DNA of 64,000 bases from Bacteriovorax sp. Seq25_V (lineage in GTDB: Bacteria; Bdellovibrionota; Bacteriovoracia; Bacteriovoracales; Bacteriovoracaceae): positions 248,001-312,000 of the forward strand of contig NZ_AUNI01000015.1 of the NCBI RefSeq assembly GCF_000447795.1, read 5' to 3'. The translations under genes and the position numbers were made by a program. The notes under the pieces were generated by a model that saw nothing but the letters and a program-made list of their open reading frames with translations, was not told the DNA's origin and did no database searches. Below are positions 28,401-36,982 of the stretch, piece after piece (the first letter of the stretch is position 1; every line of letters begins with the position of its first letter).

Positions 28401-31400
28401 TTGTTGTGATAGGAGTGTATTGGAATGTCGTCGAGATATTACCAAATTTATCCTTCGTCCAAACCTTTCCGTATGAGTCTGAAGAATTAAGCTCCTTAGA
28501 TAAAATACCACCAGTTAATGTATTACAAGTTTGCCAGTCTTCATCATTTTTGTCTGGTGGAAATTTCGATGCCGTAACGATTAGGTAGTCGATACCTGTA
28601 CAATCTGTTGAAGTCAGGTTCGCTCTAGATACTAGGGCATTATAGTAAATAAGGTTTAAAGTAGTTGGTATCGCAGGTGGTGTTACATCATAGAAAATTT
28701 TGTCTGCAACCGAACCTCTAGCATACATTTCTGTTACAACAGTGTCTGTGATAGCATCACTGAAAAATGAGACTTCATCGATTGTTCCAGAGAAGTAATT
28801 TGCATTGATATCATTTGCCGTGCCTGCTGATGCACCAATTACAAAAGCGTTGGCATATGTATAATCAATATTGTAGGTAGCACCCATGTCGTTATTAGCG
28901 ATTTCAACATCATTGATGAATAAGCGTAAGTATCCTTCATTGAAAACACCTGTGATCATGTAGTTTGTCGCTGTTGACAACGTTCCAGAAGGAGTTGAAA
29001 CAGTTTGTATTGAGCCATTTGCTTTGACTCTGAACTCTACAGTTCCATTGCCAAGAACAAGTGCGTAACCACCATCATTGAGATTACCTGCAATATATTG
29101 GTCAGCTGTTGGCCAGCTCGCAACATTGATCCAAGCACTCAAACTTACTTTAGATGTTGGTTGATGGGAAGCATCGTAGTTAACTAGAATATTAGAATCT
29201 GTTCCGTTAAATGATAGAGCTTCGAAAGACGCTCCTGATGTAGAGTTAGCATTCGAAATGATACCATCTTTTCCTGCTGTTACATCAATAGCTGTTGCGC
29301 CGAGAACGTTTACATTATCAAGTGTCCAATATGACGAAGGCTCAGGAATTGTAAAGTCGTAGTTAAATGTAATTGACATATCTGTTGATGTTAAACTGAC
29401 GTTCCCTGCAGCATCTTTAAACCATGTCTTAACAGTGTTAACACCATTTGCGAGTAGGTTAGAGTAAATCTTATCTCCGGTTGTTGAACATGCTTGCCAA
29501 TTCGCTGCATCTGATGTTGGTGTTGATATGTCTGTTGTAACGTAGACACTTGCGATATCATCACAGTTTTCAATGTTTACACGAACTAAAGGAATTCCAA
29601 CAGTGTACTCATTATTACGTGGAGTTACATCAACTGGATCGGGTGGTACTGTATCTTGCCCGTTGAAAATATTTTTAACGTCGGCTTCACTGATAACTGA
29701 ATTCCATAAGATTACTTCATCAACAATATTATCAAAGTGCGACCCAGCTGCTGCACCTTCATTACAAGTTGCACCTGCTCCAATAACAAATGATGGGAGG
29801 CAAGAGTAGTTGATATTTGATGAGCTACCAAAGTCATTAGAGGCTACAAGTTTTCCATCAATGAAGAATTTTGCTACTTGACCGTCGTATGTACCAACAA
29901 GATTATGGAAGTCTGTATTAAAGCTGGTTGTTGTAACTGCAAGTTCTCTTTTTCCTGCAATTGACTCCACGATGAATTTTAATTCAGCGTTAGGTCCATC
30001 AATTTCAATTGAGTATCCAGAGTTTGTGACTCTGTTACCAGCGATAACTTGATTTCTATTGTCGTTGTTTGTTAATTTTGCCCAAACAGAGAAAGTTAGG
30101 TTTGTTTCAATCATTGAAGTTGAAGCATATTTTGTCTCAATATAGTCACCTTCAGATTTGGTGAACTTGTATCCCTCATTTTGAATGGCCGGAGTATTAT
30201 AAGTAGCGCCATTATTTATACCAATCAGTTGTGAGTACATATCGGAAGTCTGAGAGGTCGAAGAATGTGTATTGTCGAAGTTAAAGTGTATTAGAGGCTT
30301 TGGAACATCAATGACACTAATGATTGTAGTATCAATCTTTTGATAACCCGCAGAAATATTATCGTACTCATCCTTTGTCCACACTTTTAGTTCATGAGCA
30401 CCTTGTGGAAGGCTTGTCTCTGAAAAAGCACCTAAAATAGATGTACACGGAGTCCAGTTTGCATCATTCGCGGTTGGTGGGTGAGTTGTTTCATTAAGGT
30501 AGATGAATTTCCCATCAACGCAGTTTGAAATCGAAAGTAGTGCATTTTGTTCAAACGCACCAAAGAATGTTGCTGAAGTAATATCAGCTGGTACTGTTGA
30601 CGAATAATTTACTTTAAATTTATTCTGACTATCAACAAAGAGGTTGTAAGCTTCAGTATCAGTTAAGCTCTTATCCCAAAGAACTAATTCATCTAGTGAG
30701 CCAGAGAACTTATTTGATACATCTACATTGTCTGTACATGTTGCAACAGAGGCACCAATGGCAAAGATTTTTGCACAACCATAAGTAATATTCTGTGGGC
30801 TTCCAAGATCTACTGTGTCTTTCAGAACACCGTCAATGAAGATTTTAACTAATTGACCATCAGATGTACCAGTGATGTAGTGCCAGCCTGTCGTATAGTC
30901 AGCCGTTGAAATTTTTGCAAATGTACTATTGGTATAGAATCTAAGTTCGTTTGACTCCTGTCTAAAACCGTACCCACCACCACTCGAAATATTTCCAGCA
31001 ATGTGTTGAGTTGAACCATCGCCACTTGTAAGATATGCCCACATTGATAGGGTTACAGCAACAGTTGGCTTAATAGCTACCGAGTTTTCTGTTACAAAGT
31101 AATTAGCACCATCCAAATCTACGGCTTCTTTTATTTTTCCAGTAATTTTACTTAGAGTCGTAGAAGATGCAATCTTAAGATCGGAAGTGCCTTTGATATC
31201 AATTAGCTTGTTGTGAAAGTAGTGATTATTATCAAATGACCAGTATGCAATTGGCTCTGGGAGTGTACTTGGTACTGGATCAAAGATAAATGAAACATTT
31301 CTTGGTATTGGGTTAATGTTACCTGCGGTATCCTTAAACCAAACTTGGAGTGTATAGTCCCCAGCGATATCTATTGGGTAAGTAATTGCTCCTGTTGCTG

Positions 31401-33855
31401 TATCACAATTTTGCCAAGCAGTATCTCCTGATGATGGCTGCGGATCGGCATTGTTATTAACAAACACTTGATCGATGTCAGTACAAGTTGATACTGTCAT
31501 TTGCGCTGGCGCTGTTGTAAGCGTCGGAGCATTCTCAACGGTTACAAGCGGTCTTGGTGGAGGAGCAGCATCACCAGATGTATCTACAATTACTGTCTGT
31601 GTAATTGGTGATGAGTTAACATTTCCAGCATCATCTTTAAACCATACATATAGAGTATTCGTTCCATCAGGAAGTGTTCCAGATTGAATTGCTGATGCAG
31701 ATGTTGTACATGTTTGCCAACCTGAATCACCATTTGCTGGAGGTGTCGCAGATGTACCTACATAAACACCAGTGATATCATCTTCGGAACTTCCTGTTGG
31801 TGAACATGAGTTGATTGTAAAATCAGCTCTCGAGTCATTTGCAAGTAGGGTTGGTGGAGAACCTCCATCACCATTGTCTAGAGTTGCAAGGATGTCACTT
31901 GTTGCCCCATCTCCAGTTGTGAGTGGAGGAGGTGTTGTATCAGGAGTTGTATAGTTAACAATATGCTGATTGTTAATAGGCATTACATAATTGTCAGTAA
32001 ACTTGTACCACACTCTAAGAGTGTGTGATCCATCAGTTCCAAAATTTGGAGATTGAAGAGCGTTACTTGCTGTATTACAGCTAACCCAACCACCTTCTGC
32101 TCCTGTTGGAGTTGTCGCATCATCCATGGTGATAAGAACTTGTTGGATATCTGTACAAGTATTAACAGTTAAGTAAGCTTTTGGTGTTGAAATACTTGGA
32201 GCATCCTTCACACTTGTTTGTGGAGGAGTGAAAGTTACAGAACTTGTTGCATACTCACCATAAACATTATCAAGAGCGTCTTTAAACCAAAAGTTTAGTG
32301 TTTGAGTTCCGGTAGAAAGACCATCATAAGTAATAGCACCTGATACTGTAGAACATGTTTGCCAACCACTGTCTGTTGCAAGTGGTGCGGGCCCTGGAGT
32401 TTTAACAAAAACTGAAGTTACACCTTCACATGATGCCAGTTTAAAGCTTGCTTGTGGTCTTCTTGTTACAGGTGTTTCAACCCATGAAACAGTCGGACTA
32501 AAGTAGACTGGAACATCTTTCGGGTTTGGAGAAATTAAGCCGTCTGCGTACTTAAAGTATGCTTTCAGGGTTGTCGAACCTGGACTTAGTGGACCATAGT
32601 TGAAGTGTCCAGATGCTGTATTACATGTTTGCCATCCACTAGCTGACGCTGACGGTAGAGTTCCTGTTTCGTTGAAAAATACTTGTGTAATAGAAGCTTC
32701 ATCACAGAACTCAATTGTCATATTTGCTGTCGAAGTAGAGATTGTTGGACCTCCTACAACTGTGATGTTTGGTGGATCATAGGTAGTTGTAAATGGTACA
32801 AAAGCTGAGTTTACGTTTTCAGCTGAATCTTTAATCCAAAATTTTAAACTATTACTACCTTCTATGAAGTCAGTATATTTTAGAGAGAAGGCTGAGCTAC
32901 TACATGCTTGCCATCCACTGTCTGTTGCGAGAGGTGGGGCGCCAGCTTTATTAATCATTACGCTTGCAATATCTGTGCAATCTGTAAAACGGTAAGTTCC
33001 TTGTGATTTACCTGTAAGCGTCGTTCCTTCGATTACAATTGATGACTCATCAGGAGCACTTGTGTCATATGTAACAGTGATATCCTCACTAGAGCTTGAG
33101 ATGTGAGTGATGGGTGTACTGTCATAATCAGTATCCTCTGACTTAACCCATACTTTTAGCTCGTAATCGTTATCTGTTAAAAATGTTGGTGAATCGATAC
33201 CATTATCAATAACATCCTGACATGTTACCCATGATGAGTCTCCAGCAGCAGGTTGAGTACTTCCAAGAGAGATTGAAAGATTATTGCTTGGTGGCTCATA
33301 ATAGATAGCGTCGGCACTACACTTACTCTGAAGACAAGCATCAACGAAAATTTTAGTTGAATTACTATTAGTAAGAGTTCCATTAGAAGATGAAATATTT
33401 GGAAGAATCGGCTCTGGGTCGATCGTAATATTAAAGTTTGCTCCGGTGTCCCCAAGAGTTGCGGAAGCCGTGTTATTATTACCATCGACAGCATCAATTT
33501 TAAATGTAGGTAGAGGATGATTCTTATTAGGGACACAGAATTTAATTGTTTGAGTACCACTTCCAATGTTTCTTAAAGTCTTGAATGATATACCGTCTGG
33601 TGAATACGATAGAGTTGAAGTTTTAACGCCTGAACCACCTGTGTTATCTGTAATAGAATAGGTAAGGTTGTAATCGTTATTCCCTGTGATACTTGTTGGT
33701 GTTGAGATAAATGAGATTGAGGGCGCAGTACTGTCTGGATTGACGATATTAGAAATCTCAATTTTACCTGTTAAGCTAGAAGTATCACTACAACTAGAGA
33801 TAAACAGTACAATTAAAATGTACACTAAAACATTTTTTAACAACTTAATTACCAT
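19468..33855 (-). CDS. Giant 4795-aa LamG-repeat lipoprotein
   Basis: A single 14.4 kb ORF for a secreted lipoprotein. The N-terminus has a hydrophobic signal ending in LFISSC, a lipobox with Cys22. After one Ig-like segment come about six two-cysteine modules in a row. Then 12 LamG (concanavalin-like) domains, recognisable from openings such as AYWSFD, AYWPMD and YYWTFD and the later FIDG or LYVDG strands, mostly alternate with further two-cysteine modules. Each module has a CxDI-type cysteine, WQxC about 25-35 residues later, and usually a WFKDAAGNV ending; about 18 copies occur. LamG domains usually bind sugars or protein ligands, so a surface adhesin or prey/substrate-binding role is likely but inferred. 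There is no visible protease or sortase motif. No clear ribosome binding site is seen. Confidence 0.92.
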   Translation of the reverse strand: MVIKLLKNVLVYILIVLFISSCSDTSSLTGKIEISNIVNPDSTAPSISFISTPTSITGNNDYNLTYSITDNTGGSGVKTSTLSYSPDGISFKTLRNIGSGTQTIKFCVPNKNHPLPTFKIDAVDGNNNTASATLGDTGANFNITIDPEPILPNISSSNGTLTNSNSTKIFVDACLQSKCSADAIYYEPPSNNLSISLGSTQPAAGDSSWVTCQDVIDNGIDSPTFLTDNDYELKVWVKSEDTDYDSTPITHISSSSEDITVTYDTSAPDESSIVIEGTTLTGKSQGTYRFTDCTDIASVMINKAGAPPLATDSGWQACSSSAFSLKYTDFIEGSNSLKFWIKDSAENVNSAFVPFTTTYDPPNITVVGGPTISTSTANMTIEFCDEASITQVFFNETGTLPSASASGWQTCNTASGHFNYGPLSPGSTTLKAYFKYADGLISPNPKDVPVYFSPTVSWVETPVTRRPQASFKLASCEGVTSVFVKTPGPAPLATDSGWQTCSTVSGAITYDGLSTGTQTLNFWFKDALDNVYGEYATSSVTFTPPQTSVKDAPSISTPKAYLTVNTCTDIQQVLITMDDATTPTGAEGGWVSCNTASNALQSPNFGTDGSHTLRVWYKFTDNYVMPINNQHIVNYTTPDTTPPPLTTGDGATSDILATLDNGDGGSPPTLLANDSRADFTINSCSPTGSSEDDITGVYVGTSATPPANGDSGWQTCTTSASAIQSGTLPDGTNTLYVWFKDDAGNVNSSPITQTVIVDTSGDAAPPPRPLVTVENAPTLTTAPAQMTVSTCTDIDQVFVNNNADPQPSSGDTAWQNCDTATGAITYPIDIAGDYTLQVWFKDTAGNINPIPRNVSFIFDPVPSTLPEPIAYWSFDNNHYFHNKLIDIKGTSDLKIASSTTLSKITGKIKEAVDLDGANYFVTENSVAIKPTVAVTLSMWAYLTSGDGSTQHIAGNISSGGGYGFRQESNELRFYTNSTFAKISTADYTTGWHYITGTSDGQLVKIFIDGVLKDTVDLGSPQNITYGCAKIFAIGASVATCTDNVDVSNKFSGSLDELVLWDKSLTDTEAYNLFVDSQNKFKVNYSSTVPADITSATFFGAFEQNALLSISNCVDGKFIYLNETTHPPTANDANWTPCTSILGAFSETSLPQGAHELKVWTKDEYDNISAGYQKIDTTIISVIDVPKPLIHFNFDNTHSSTSQTSDMYSQLIGINNGATYNTPAIQNEGYKFTKSEGDYIETKYASTSMIETNLTFSVWAKLTNNDNRNQVIAGNRVTNSGYSIEIDGPNAELKFIVESIAGKRELAVTTTSFNTDFHNLVGTYDGQVAKFFIDGKLVASNDFGSSSNINYSCLPSFVIGAGATCNEGAAAGSHFDNIVDEVILWNSVISEADVKNIFNGQDTVPPDPVDVTPRNNEYTVGIPLVRVNIENCDDIASVYVTTDISTPTSDAANWQACSTTGDKIYSNLLANGVNTVKTWFKDAAGNVSLTSTDMSITFNYDFTIPEPSSYWTLDNVNVLGATAIDVTAGKDGIISNANSTSGASFEALSFNGTDSNILVNYDASHQPTSKVSLSAWINVASWPTADQYIAGNLNDGGYALVLGNGTVEFRVKANGSIQTVSTPSGTLSTATNYMITGVFNEGYLRLFINDVEIANNDMGATYNIDYTYANAFVIGASAGTANDINANYFSGTIDEVSFFSDAITDTVVTEMYARGSVADKIFYDVTPPAIPTTLNLIYYNALVSRANLTSTDCTGIDYLIVTASKFPPDKNDEDWQTCNTLTGGILSKELNSSDSYGKVWTKDKFGNISTTFQYTPITTNYDLPIARPIVHWTFDSAHNNSTTRRLTDRISGAILSSEKGIWEDVDPDPGNTVYNFVHYANSDDMLYNQAGVLNEAIKQPSTNFTRCDNCEHLRIKDKVSVSAWVYIPANHSSSEDVILGNYNGSSGYGIRFQNDAPIGPRVEFVLRLDNGQTLKPYLETSSLSSAWHLLTGVYDGQTASLYVDGIFIKSFSAATASAITHNTNIKFAVGNGPTGATLPLDWNASSYPIVRSTYSSGEIDEVLVWDKPLTGLMVSSLYHNGADIIYSADTTPPANPTLRRENQRETIYDNKLYLTVNSCTDISGVLVNEGTQPDKQDDRWQICRTRPGSFNRSLTEGGHTVTLWFKDLAGNVTPISSDSVAYYNNLTLPQANAYWPMDQVTYVGREFRDVISENFEHDMFAYNFESSLNTVSGFEAGKKNESANIGGRSYLTGDTSILTRPVNELSLSGWFYTTNGDNAERTLIESAYYDRDTSNPTDGYRLYLNAGNIYFKLGLTIAGERTISAPMALVPTGWNHFTAVFNNNQMFLYVNSSQVATTTLAENDFIKWTYTPRLNIGSNVETSTTRPGTFFSEKIDEIALWGQALTQSEINDIYNRGNTGQYLFDVRKTATNVNNAYVYHYDNFESRTKVTILNCTSTPFIYIGDPSVTSPDPKSNDWRECNTTPGAIISAKLPMGTQYVRIWSKNHYGDVSSGFAILEIPAIDDDDDLTIPLTYWSLDQDQRLTDRYYDSIVHNNAILSNTTNYSVIKDAINNGISTTTSNHLTSSKYHVNDEALGITVMFNATLTNGDTSSRGFYQHGSTRIYQYDGTLRFSVQRTYDTNYTGYVNSNPTIYLPTSEITSGLHHITAQYDGKNLSLWIDGIKRRAINAAEDNFSTDIFKTLESGTGPTYINRDTLGPFYSNGLVDEVMIFDENLTETEIVSYYDRLKSKLYAGDTTPPATVPTISLDLKNWTGTKWETGTSSENYLTLNDCTDIAAVYITVNDITVPLEDSNGWQFCSTADGSIEIPALANGDNTVRLWFKDSAGNVTSTSQDVIVNFTAQPTPTPTAYWSFDANTIYSQKAYESANRVDAELHYYSAIAGQVNEGLDFNNARTHVKIPSNTAFKPTDELSISFWADINDDAGDYSSADTTGTILSTMNNDGDGYYLWSLNQSRWPGAGINSLKTIHFYISLNGVKYRSVIPKDYIGYNRAHIVLTFDGRRVKWYVNGMLKHVDDFLTRRTISYDGGSNTPLYLGTGVNPATNGPNSDLYEGTLDELAIFNKSLTSTQIMELYTKGNTAQRIYDPARTITTPLNTKASIYDSSSNFFYGDRIRVTMNDCTDADLVLVNDSTTAPSATDENWQPCTTATGAILSSPLTTGTPITPRLWLKSFNGIVHNTSATLNGEVVNLNATVTIPRPTTILSLDSVASGHTSATEFYDSTNKTSVSVNGVIPSGNEPTATTDTAAVVAAGRDFNGVNQYMTFAPTGANTYETDLTISTWAYLVKGDTRNMTIISNKQNGATNAGGTAIRIKNNKLQFVMSVNTSSAIGLSAAEYSVSIDNYSYTTGFHHITGTFDGKILKIYLDGVYINKYNIPFYQASRYYSYSNYVTPWYIGAEADDNAPEAGSFFSGIIDEVTMWPTVLTEPQIVALYNYGAQYDIANTADGYAPNDPGIKIKDNKTIISSPFATFTMPSCTYNQTSPVVKDIPINSIYIKVDDATPPDNFTTGWQYCTKEADAIISSLISEGNSTIYIYFRDEEGDISSVPITFDVTYLPPEMENPRAYYAFEGNLNDSANNLHIRAATFSNPGGKVGNAYNLYGISGGTTDRTYLDDLNLDKNFAISVWYYPYDNDTKIFEIPNQITIAKTASETISATVKGSWWSTVTVETTEIVTPTAWNHIGVIREDGSIKVLLNGKIVASSSINDQSLQKPIGNFKLLESSSKYLIIDELAIYNKDVTIEQMQYLYYRGMKGQPVPTKAENYLAATKPNHYYNFDDANIVTTTLADLGKDATAPLTINNAVITGSVDAKVNQSFFIKRYEDTLEGSDGGGSINSVGAAQYLESSATIDIPNDFTISTWVKLTKTTYPLSDPKQETYTILSQWGDDPTEQSYRLYVDRTNNAGTVVFQYRLANNNLFQVTSALDKIFATDSNWYHITVRRLGNHMAMFINGKQSGFVWNMANSPLRTVTTKFRIGDITSATIDENRFEGFIDETAIWTSKALDHDQIYDVYQRGLNSNAISTMPFLAVSEPGSTIDLTIVNMKINECDGYESVWIAKSTDATPGASDTGSGSQLGWQTCSTAVDAFKTPLLVDGNNDFIIYFKKAGVVSTYTQSVTIIKNVSDTTPPALPTATLASSTPTDSAIAKFTIGSCADIAGVYVGTTGASEPVSGLSGWQGCSTIAGAITYPKLVYGVNNISLWFKDAAGNVQPLTRDFSITYNTQTIPVASLYLPFDKELSGAAGSFDLINSDFFAGKNNASLSANTDGIIKGSLANIGTGYLERSSGAISLSNELSFSSWVKIAKPSTRSVIYSRWDENTANNQFSIEVDSEGRLCLAFQTVNSAGGSSWNTSSYARKCSYNKVNFSQWSHIALTRKNANLYFYIDGIQEQSDAIDTGNFLSVSPPVARVGAQERNGAYYTVGSLDEMAIWTTELTQFQIEAIYSKGKNATPLNQYIQPQVPAVPSYYWTFDDADYTGGTYVLADRMGAMNLTNIQSASLTYAQDGINGVLNESFSFLNEEHLLGGPTVSLGTEFAISTWVYLEDDSDDDGYIISKWSTGQEEFRLYTSAGIVKFDFQTAGLTNSIEAPKALNYDAWNNIIVARKDGVIKLYINGAYEAVNSTVSVNPVLDTPNNLYIGWDGSGTDNYFTGLIDETVIYHQSLDMRQVDYVYKEGKAARSLPTTIKVSAAHASNTVSGTDVDLTIGDCLSFTDVKIQLSGTPAPGSGDAGWLACSEVVGAINFTGLPASSTTTLDIWFKNGTTVEGAATTTIDITTP

Positions 33856-34073
33856 CCGACGTTCAACAAAAATTAAGAGGATTTCTCTTCATTGTCCTAT
33901 AAGTCTTTAATTCTTTATCGGAGTTTAGTAAAATTTATTGACTTAATATGTATTATTAGAGGCTTGGAAAAAAATTCCTAATGTAAATAGAAAGTGATTA
34001 CGATACTTGAATTATATAAATGACAATTTAAAATGGCGTTTACGGTTTTAAATAACTAATATTTGGAGGAATA

Positions 34074-34484
34074 ATGGCAAATAAGCTTCTCGATGAGATT
34101 AAGGTTCTTGTTGTTGATGATATGGCCACACTCAGGGAATCAATCGTAACACTATTGAGAGGAGTAGGGTTCACGAAAGTCAGTTCGGCACAAGATGGAG
34201 TCAAAGCCCTTTTAAAAATTGAAGATGCATATAACGAGAAGGAACCTTATCGACTAATATTGTCGGATATTAATATGCCTGAATGTAATGGGATAGAACT
34301 TCTTAAAAAACTCAAGGCCGATGACCGATTCAAAGATATACCTGTCGTTATGATTAGCACTGAGAATGAAGCTGCAACGGTTATGGATGCAATTCAAGCC
34401 GGAGCCGTGAATTACATCTTAAAACCTTTTACAACAGAGACTCTAAAAGCAAAGTTAAATGAAATAGGAAAGTTTTTAAAGTAG
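34074..34484 (+). CDS. CheY-like single-domain response regulator
   Basis: 136 residues, a complete receiver domain with no output domain. The acidic pair is VVDD near residue 15, the phosphoacceptor Asp65 is in LSDINMP, Thr/Ser near VVMIST and Lys117 in ILKPFT. It probably signals by protein-protein contact like CheY. AGGAGG precedes the ATG. The end overlaps the convergent histidine kinase gene by nine bases, and that CheA-like kinase is its likely partner. It diverges from the giant lipoprotein gene, with 218 bases between the starts. Confidence 0.92.
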   Translation: MANKLLDEIKVLVVDDMATLRESIVTLLRGVGFTKVSSAQDGVKALLKIEDAYNEKEPYRLILSDINMPECNGIELLKKLKADDRFKDIPVVMISTENEAATVMDAIQAGAVNYILKPFTTETLKAKLNEIGKFLK

Positions 34485-36905
34485 GGGAAGTTCGAACTTA
34501 AACTCTGTCCCTTTGTTTGCTTGTGTGGATAGTGTTAACTGTCCACCAATTCTTTCTACCGATTCTTTCACCGCACTCATTCCAATTCCACGTCCTGAGA
34601 TTTCTGTGACAGTATCACGTGTGGACATGTTAGGTAAAAAAATTGCCATTGAGATTTCTTCATCACTCATTGCTGCGACCTCTTGCTCTCCGTTTACTTG
34701 AATAAGTTTCTCACGAAGCTTTGAGATATTAATACCTGCACCATCGTCTTGAATTTTTAATTGAATTTTTGAATCATCTACGTTAGCCGAAACCTTTATT
34801 AAACCCTCTGTGCTTTTGCCATGAGCAGCTCTTTGATCTGCATCTTCGATTCCATGATCCATACAGTTTCTAAATAAGTGAACAAGACTAGAGAAGAAAT
34901 CTTTATATGTCTCAGGAGTTATGCGGATTCCATTATCATCTATTTGCAATGGAGCCATTGGTTTATTAAGTTTTAGAGAAAGATTTTCAACGAGAGAAGC
35001 ATAGCTTTCAAAAAGACTCGATATCTTTTTCTTTTTGATGTATTTATCAAATGCTTCAAGTGCAGGAGTTGAAATCTTATGAAGCTCATGTTCTAGGTCA
35101 TGTAAGTCTTCCTTGCTTACTTCAACCACATCTTTACCTGAGCTAATTTTTGATAGGAGATCTTCTTTAAACTTTGTCATTAGTTCAAGGTAAGATGAAA
35201 TCTCATTTTCAACAAAAAGATTGAAGTTTTCTTTTTCATGCTCAAAGCTTTTTATTTTTGTTTCAGTCTCTCTTGCGGCATTTACTAGCTCTTGAGCACT
35301 GTAAGAAGCGAATCCACCGTTTAAAGTATGAAATACAATCATGGCCTTGTTTTCTAAGTTATTATGACCAAGCGAGTAGCGAAGATCTTCAAGCATTGAT
35401 AGAGCTTCTTCATAAAGATCTAGGAAAGCTTGTTTGTTTTTTACAATTTTAATTAGCATTGAAACATAAAGATCTTTTTCTTTGAAAGCTTCTTGAGCAT
35501 TTATCTCATTGGTTTTATCTGTAGCTACAACAAGTACGTTGTTTAGTTGTCCTTCTTGATTATTCATTGGAATATACTCCAACTCAACATACTTGAACTC
35601 TGGGTGTCCAGGTTCATGTTCCTTAAAGTTTTTAGGACCTAGTGCTTTAGCGCTATTGAAAGGTAATTTGTTTTGAAAGAGAATTTCTGACCACTTTGTA
35701 AAGTTCGTCGTTTCCGTCGTATTAAGCTTTAAGAGAGTAGGTACATTTTGATGTTTTGCTTCGGTGTTGAAGATTTCAGTGCAAGCCTTATTACTCATCT
35801 CCTCAATTTTGTTTTCTTTGTTGAAAACAAAAATCCCCTGATTGAGTGAGTTGACTACAGTATTAATGAATTCATTTGCTTCTCTTAGTTCTTTTGTCCT
35901 TTCATTAACTTTGTTTTCTAGGTTTTTGTTATAGTCTTCTAATTGGATATTAGCCTTTTCTAGCGCTAAAATCATTTGTTCTTTATCTTGTAATAAATCT
36001 CTGATCTTTTGAGACATTGAGTTGATACTAATTCCAAGAGATTTTAGCTCATCATTGGTTTTAACTTGTAGATCACCGTTGTAATTACCTGCCGCAATCT
36101 GCTTAGTTTTATTAATGATTTGAATAATTGGATTTGTAAGTGTATTAGCAAAAAATACAGCCAAAATTAGGCAAAATCCAAGAATAATAACTGCAAAAAG
36201 TATGTTCTTAAAAATAATTTGACGAATTACAGAAAAACTCTTCTCTTTACTGATGAAACTTAAAACACTTATTTTAAACTTAGGATTAAAAGAATTTGCT
36301 GCAAGATATTCACCTATAAATTTTGCTTGATTCGTTGTTAAATCAAAACCTGTTGTACTAATTTCATTAGAGTCTAGTAGTATGAATTTTGCGATTGTTA
36401 TTTTGTACTGAAATATATTATCAACTGAAAAATTTCTTGTAATATCATCAAGGTTAATGATTGCAAAACGAGAGAAGTTATCTTTCTTGATACCAACTAT
36501 GAAGTCAGTGTTGAACTTGTCGAAATAGATGCCATCTTCTTTTCCTTTCAATAGGAACTGCATTTGATTTGAAAGGGCCTTTGTTTCGTATTTGTAATTA
36601 CTAGTATTACTTAACGTTTTAAGTTTCTCCTCTGAAAATTCGAAAATGGATTTGATATTTTCATTCTCATTGAGTTGTGAAATGTTTTTTTTCTGAAGTC
36701 CTTCGACGATAGGGTTTAAGAATAAAGAAATTTTTTCTAATGCCAATGAACTCGTGCGTTGAGCAGATTCAAAAATATAAGACTCTTTATCTGCCTTGAA
36801 TGTTTTATATGTGTAGTAAAGATTGAATGCTGTTGTTAATGCAACTACGGCAGTGATTGCTAAAATTAGTTTTGTTTTAATACTAAAAGGAACTCTTTGT
36901 GACAT
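34476..36905 (-). CDS. Membrane-bound CheA-like sensor histidine kinase
   Basis: 809 residues. Two membrane helices (about 11-30 and 233-255) flank a periplasmic sensor region of some 200 residues. HAMP and coiled-coil segments (about 256-340) and a PAS-like region (about 345-475) follow. An HPt-like helix carries the likely phosphoacceptor His526 in FHTLNGGF, near-identical in style to CheA's AHTLKG box. The C-terminal ATPase has the N-box HLFRNCMDHGIE, QDDGAGI and GRGIGMSAV. No usual DHp dimerisation His was seen, so this is a CheA-type kinase with its own membrane sensor. It overlaps the end of a single-domain receiver gene. Confidence 0.9.
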   Translation of the reverse strand: MSQRVPFSIKTKLILAITAVVALTTAFNLYYTYKTFKADKESYIFESAQRTSSLALEKISLFLNPIVEGLQKKNISQLNENENIKSIFEFSEEKLKTLSNTSNYKYETKALSNQMQFLLKGKEDGIYFDKFNTDFIVGIKKDNFSRFAIINLDDITRNFSVDNIFQYKITIAKFILLDSNEISTTGFDLTTNQAKFIGEYLAANSFNPKFKISVLSFISKEKSFSVIRQIIFKNILFAVIILGFCLILAVFFANTLTNPIIQIINKTKQIAAGNYNGDLQVKTNDELKSLGISINSMSQKIRDLLQDKEQMILALEKANIQLEDYNKNLENKVNERTKELREANEFINTVVNSLNQGIFVFNKENKIEEMSNKACTEIFNTEAKHQNVPTLLKLNTTETTNFTKWSEILFQNKLPFNSAKALGPKNFKEHEPGHPEFKYVELEYIPMNNQEGQLNNVLVVATDKTNEINAQEAFKEKDLYVSMLIKIVKNKQAFLDLYEEALSMLEDLRYSLGHNNLENKAMIVFHTLNGGFASYSAQELVNAARETETKIKSFEHEKENFNLFVENEISSYLELMTKFKEDLLSKISSGKDVVEVSKEDLHDLEHELHKISTPALEAFDKYIKKKKISSLFESYASLVENLSLKLNKPMAPLQIDDNGIRITPETYKDFFSSLVHLFRNCMDHGIEDADQRAAHGKSTEGLIKVSANVDDSKIQLKIQDDGAGINISKLREKLIQVNGEQEVAAMSDEEISMAIFLPNMSTRDTVTEISGRGIGMSAVKESVERIGGQLTLSTQANKGTEFKFELPLL

Positions 36906-36982
36906 GACTTTAATTTCCTAGTTACTTGTATCGACACATGCGTTAAAATAAATTTTGTTATTACTTATATCATATTGAAATT

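Noticed and set aside
33880-33920. FliA-like TCCGATAA ahead of the giant LamG gene on the minus strand
   Set aside because: The matching TAAATTTT lies only seven bases away instead of eleven, so the promoter spacing is wrong.
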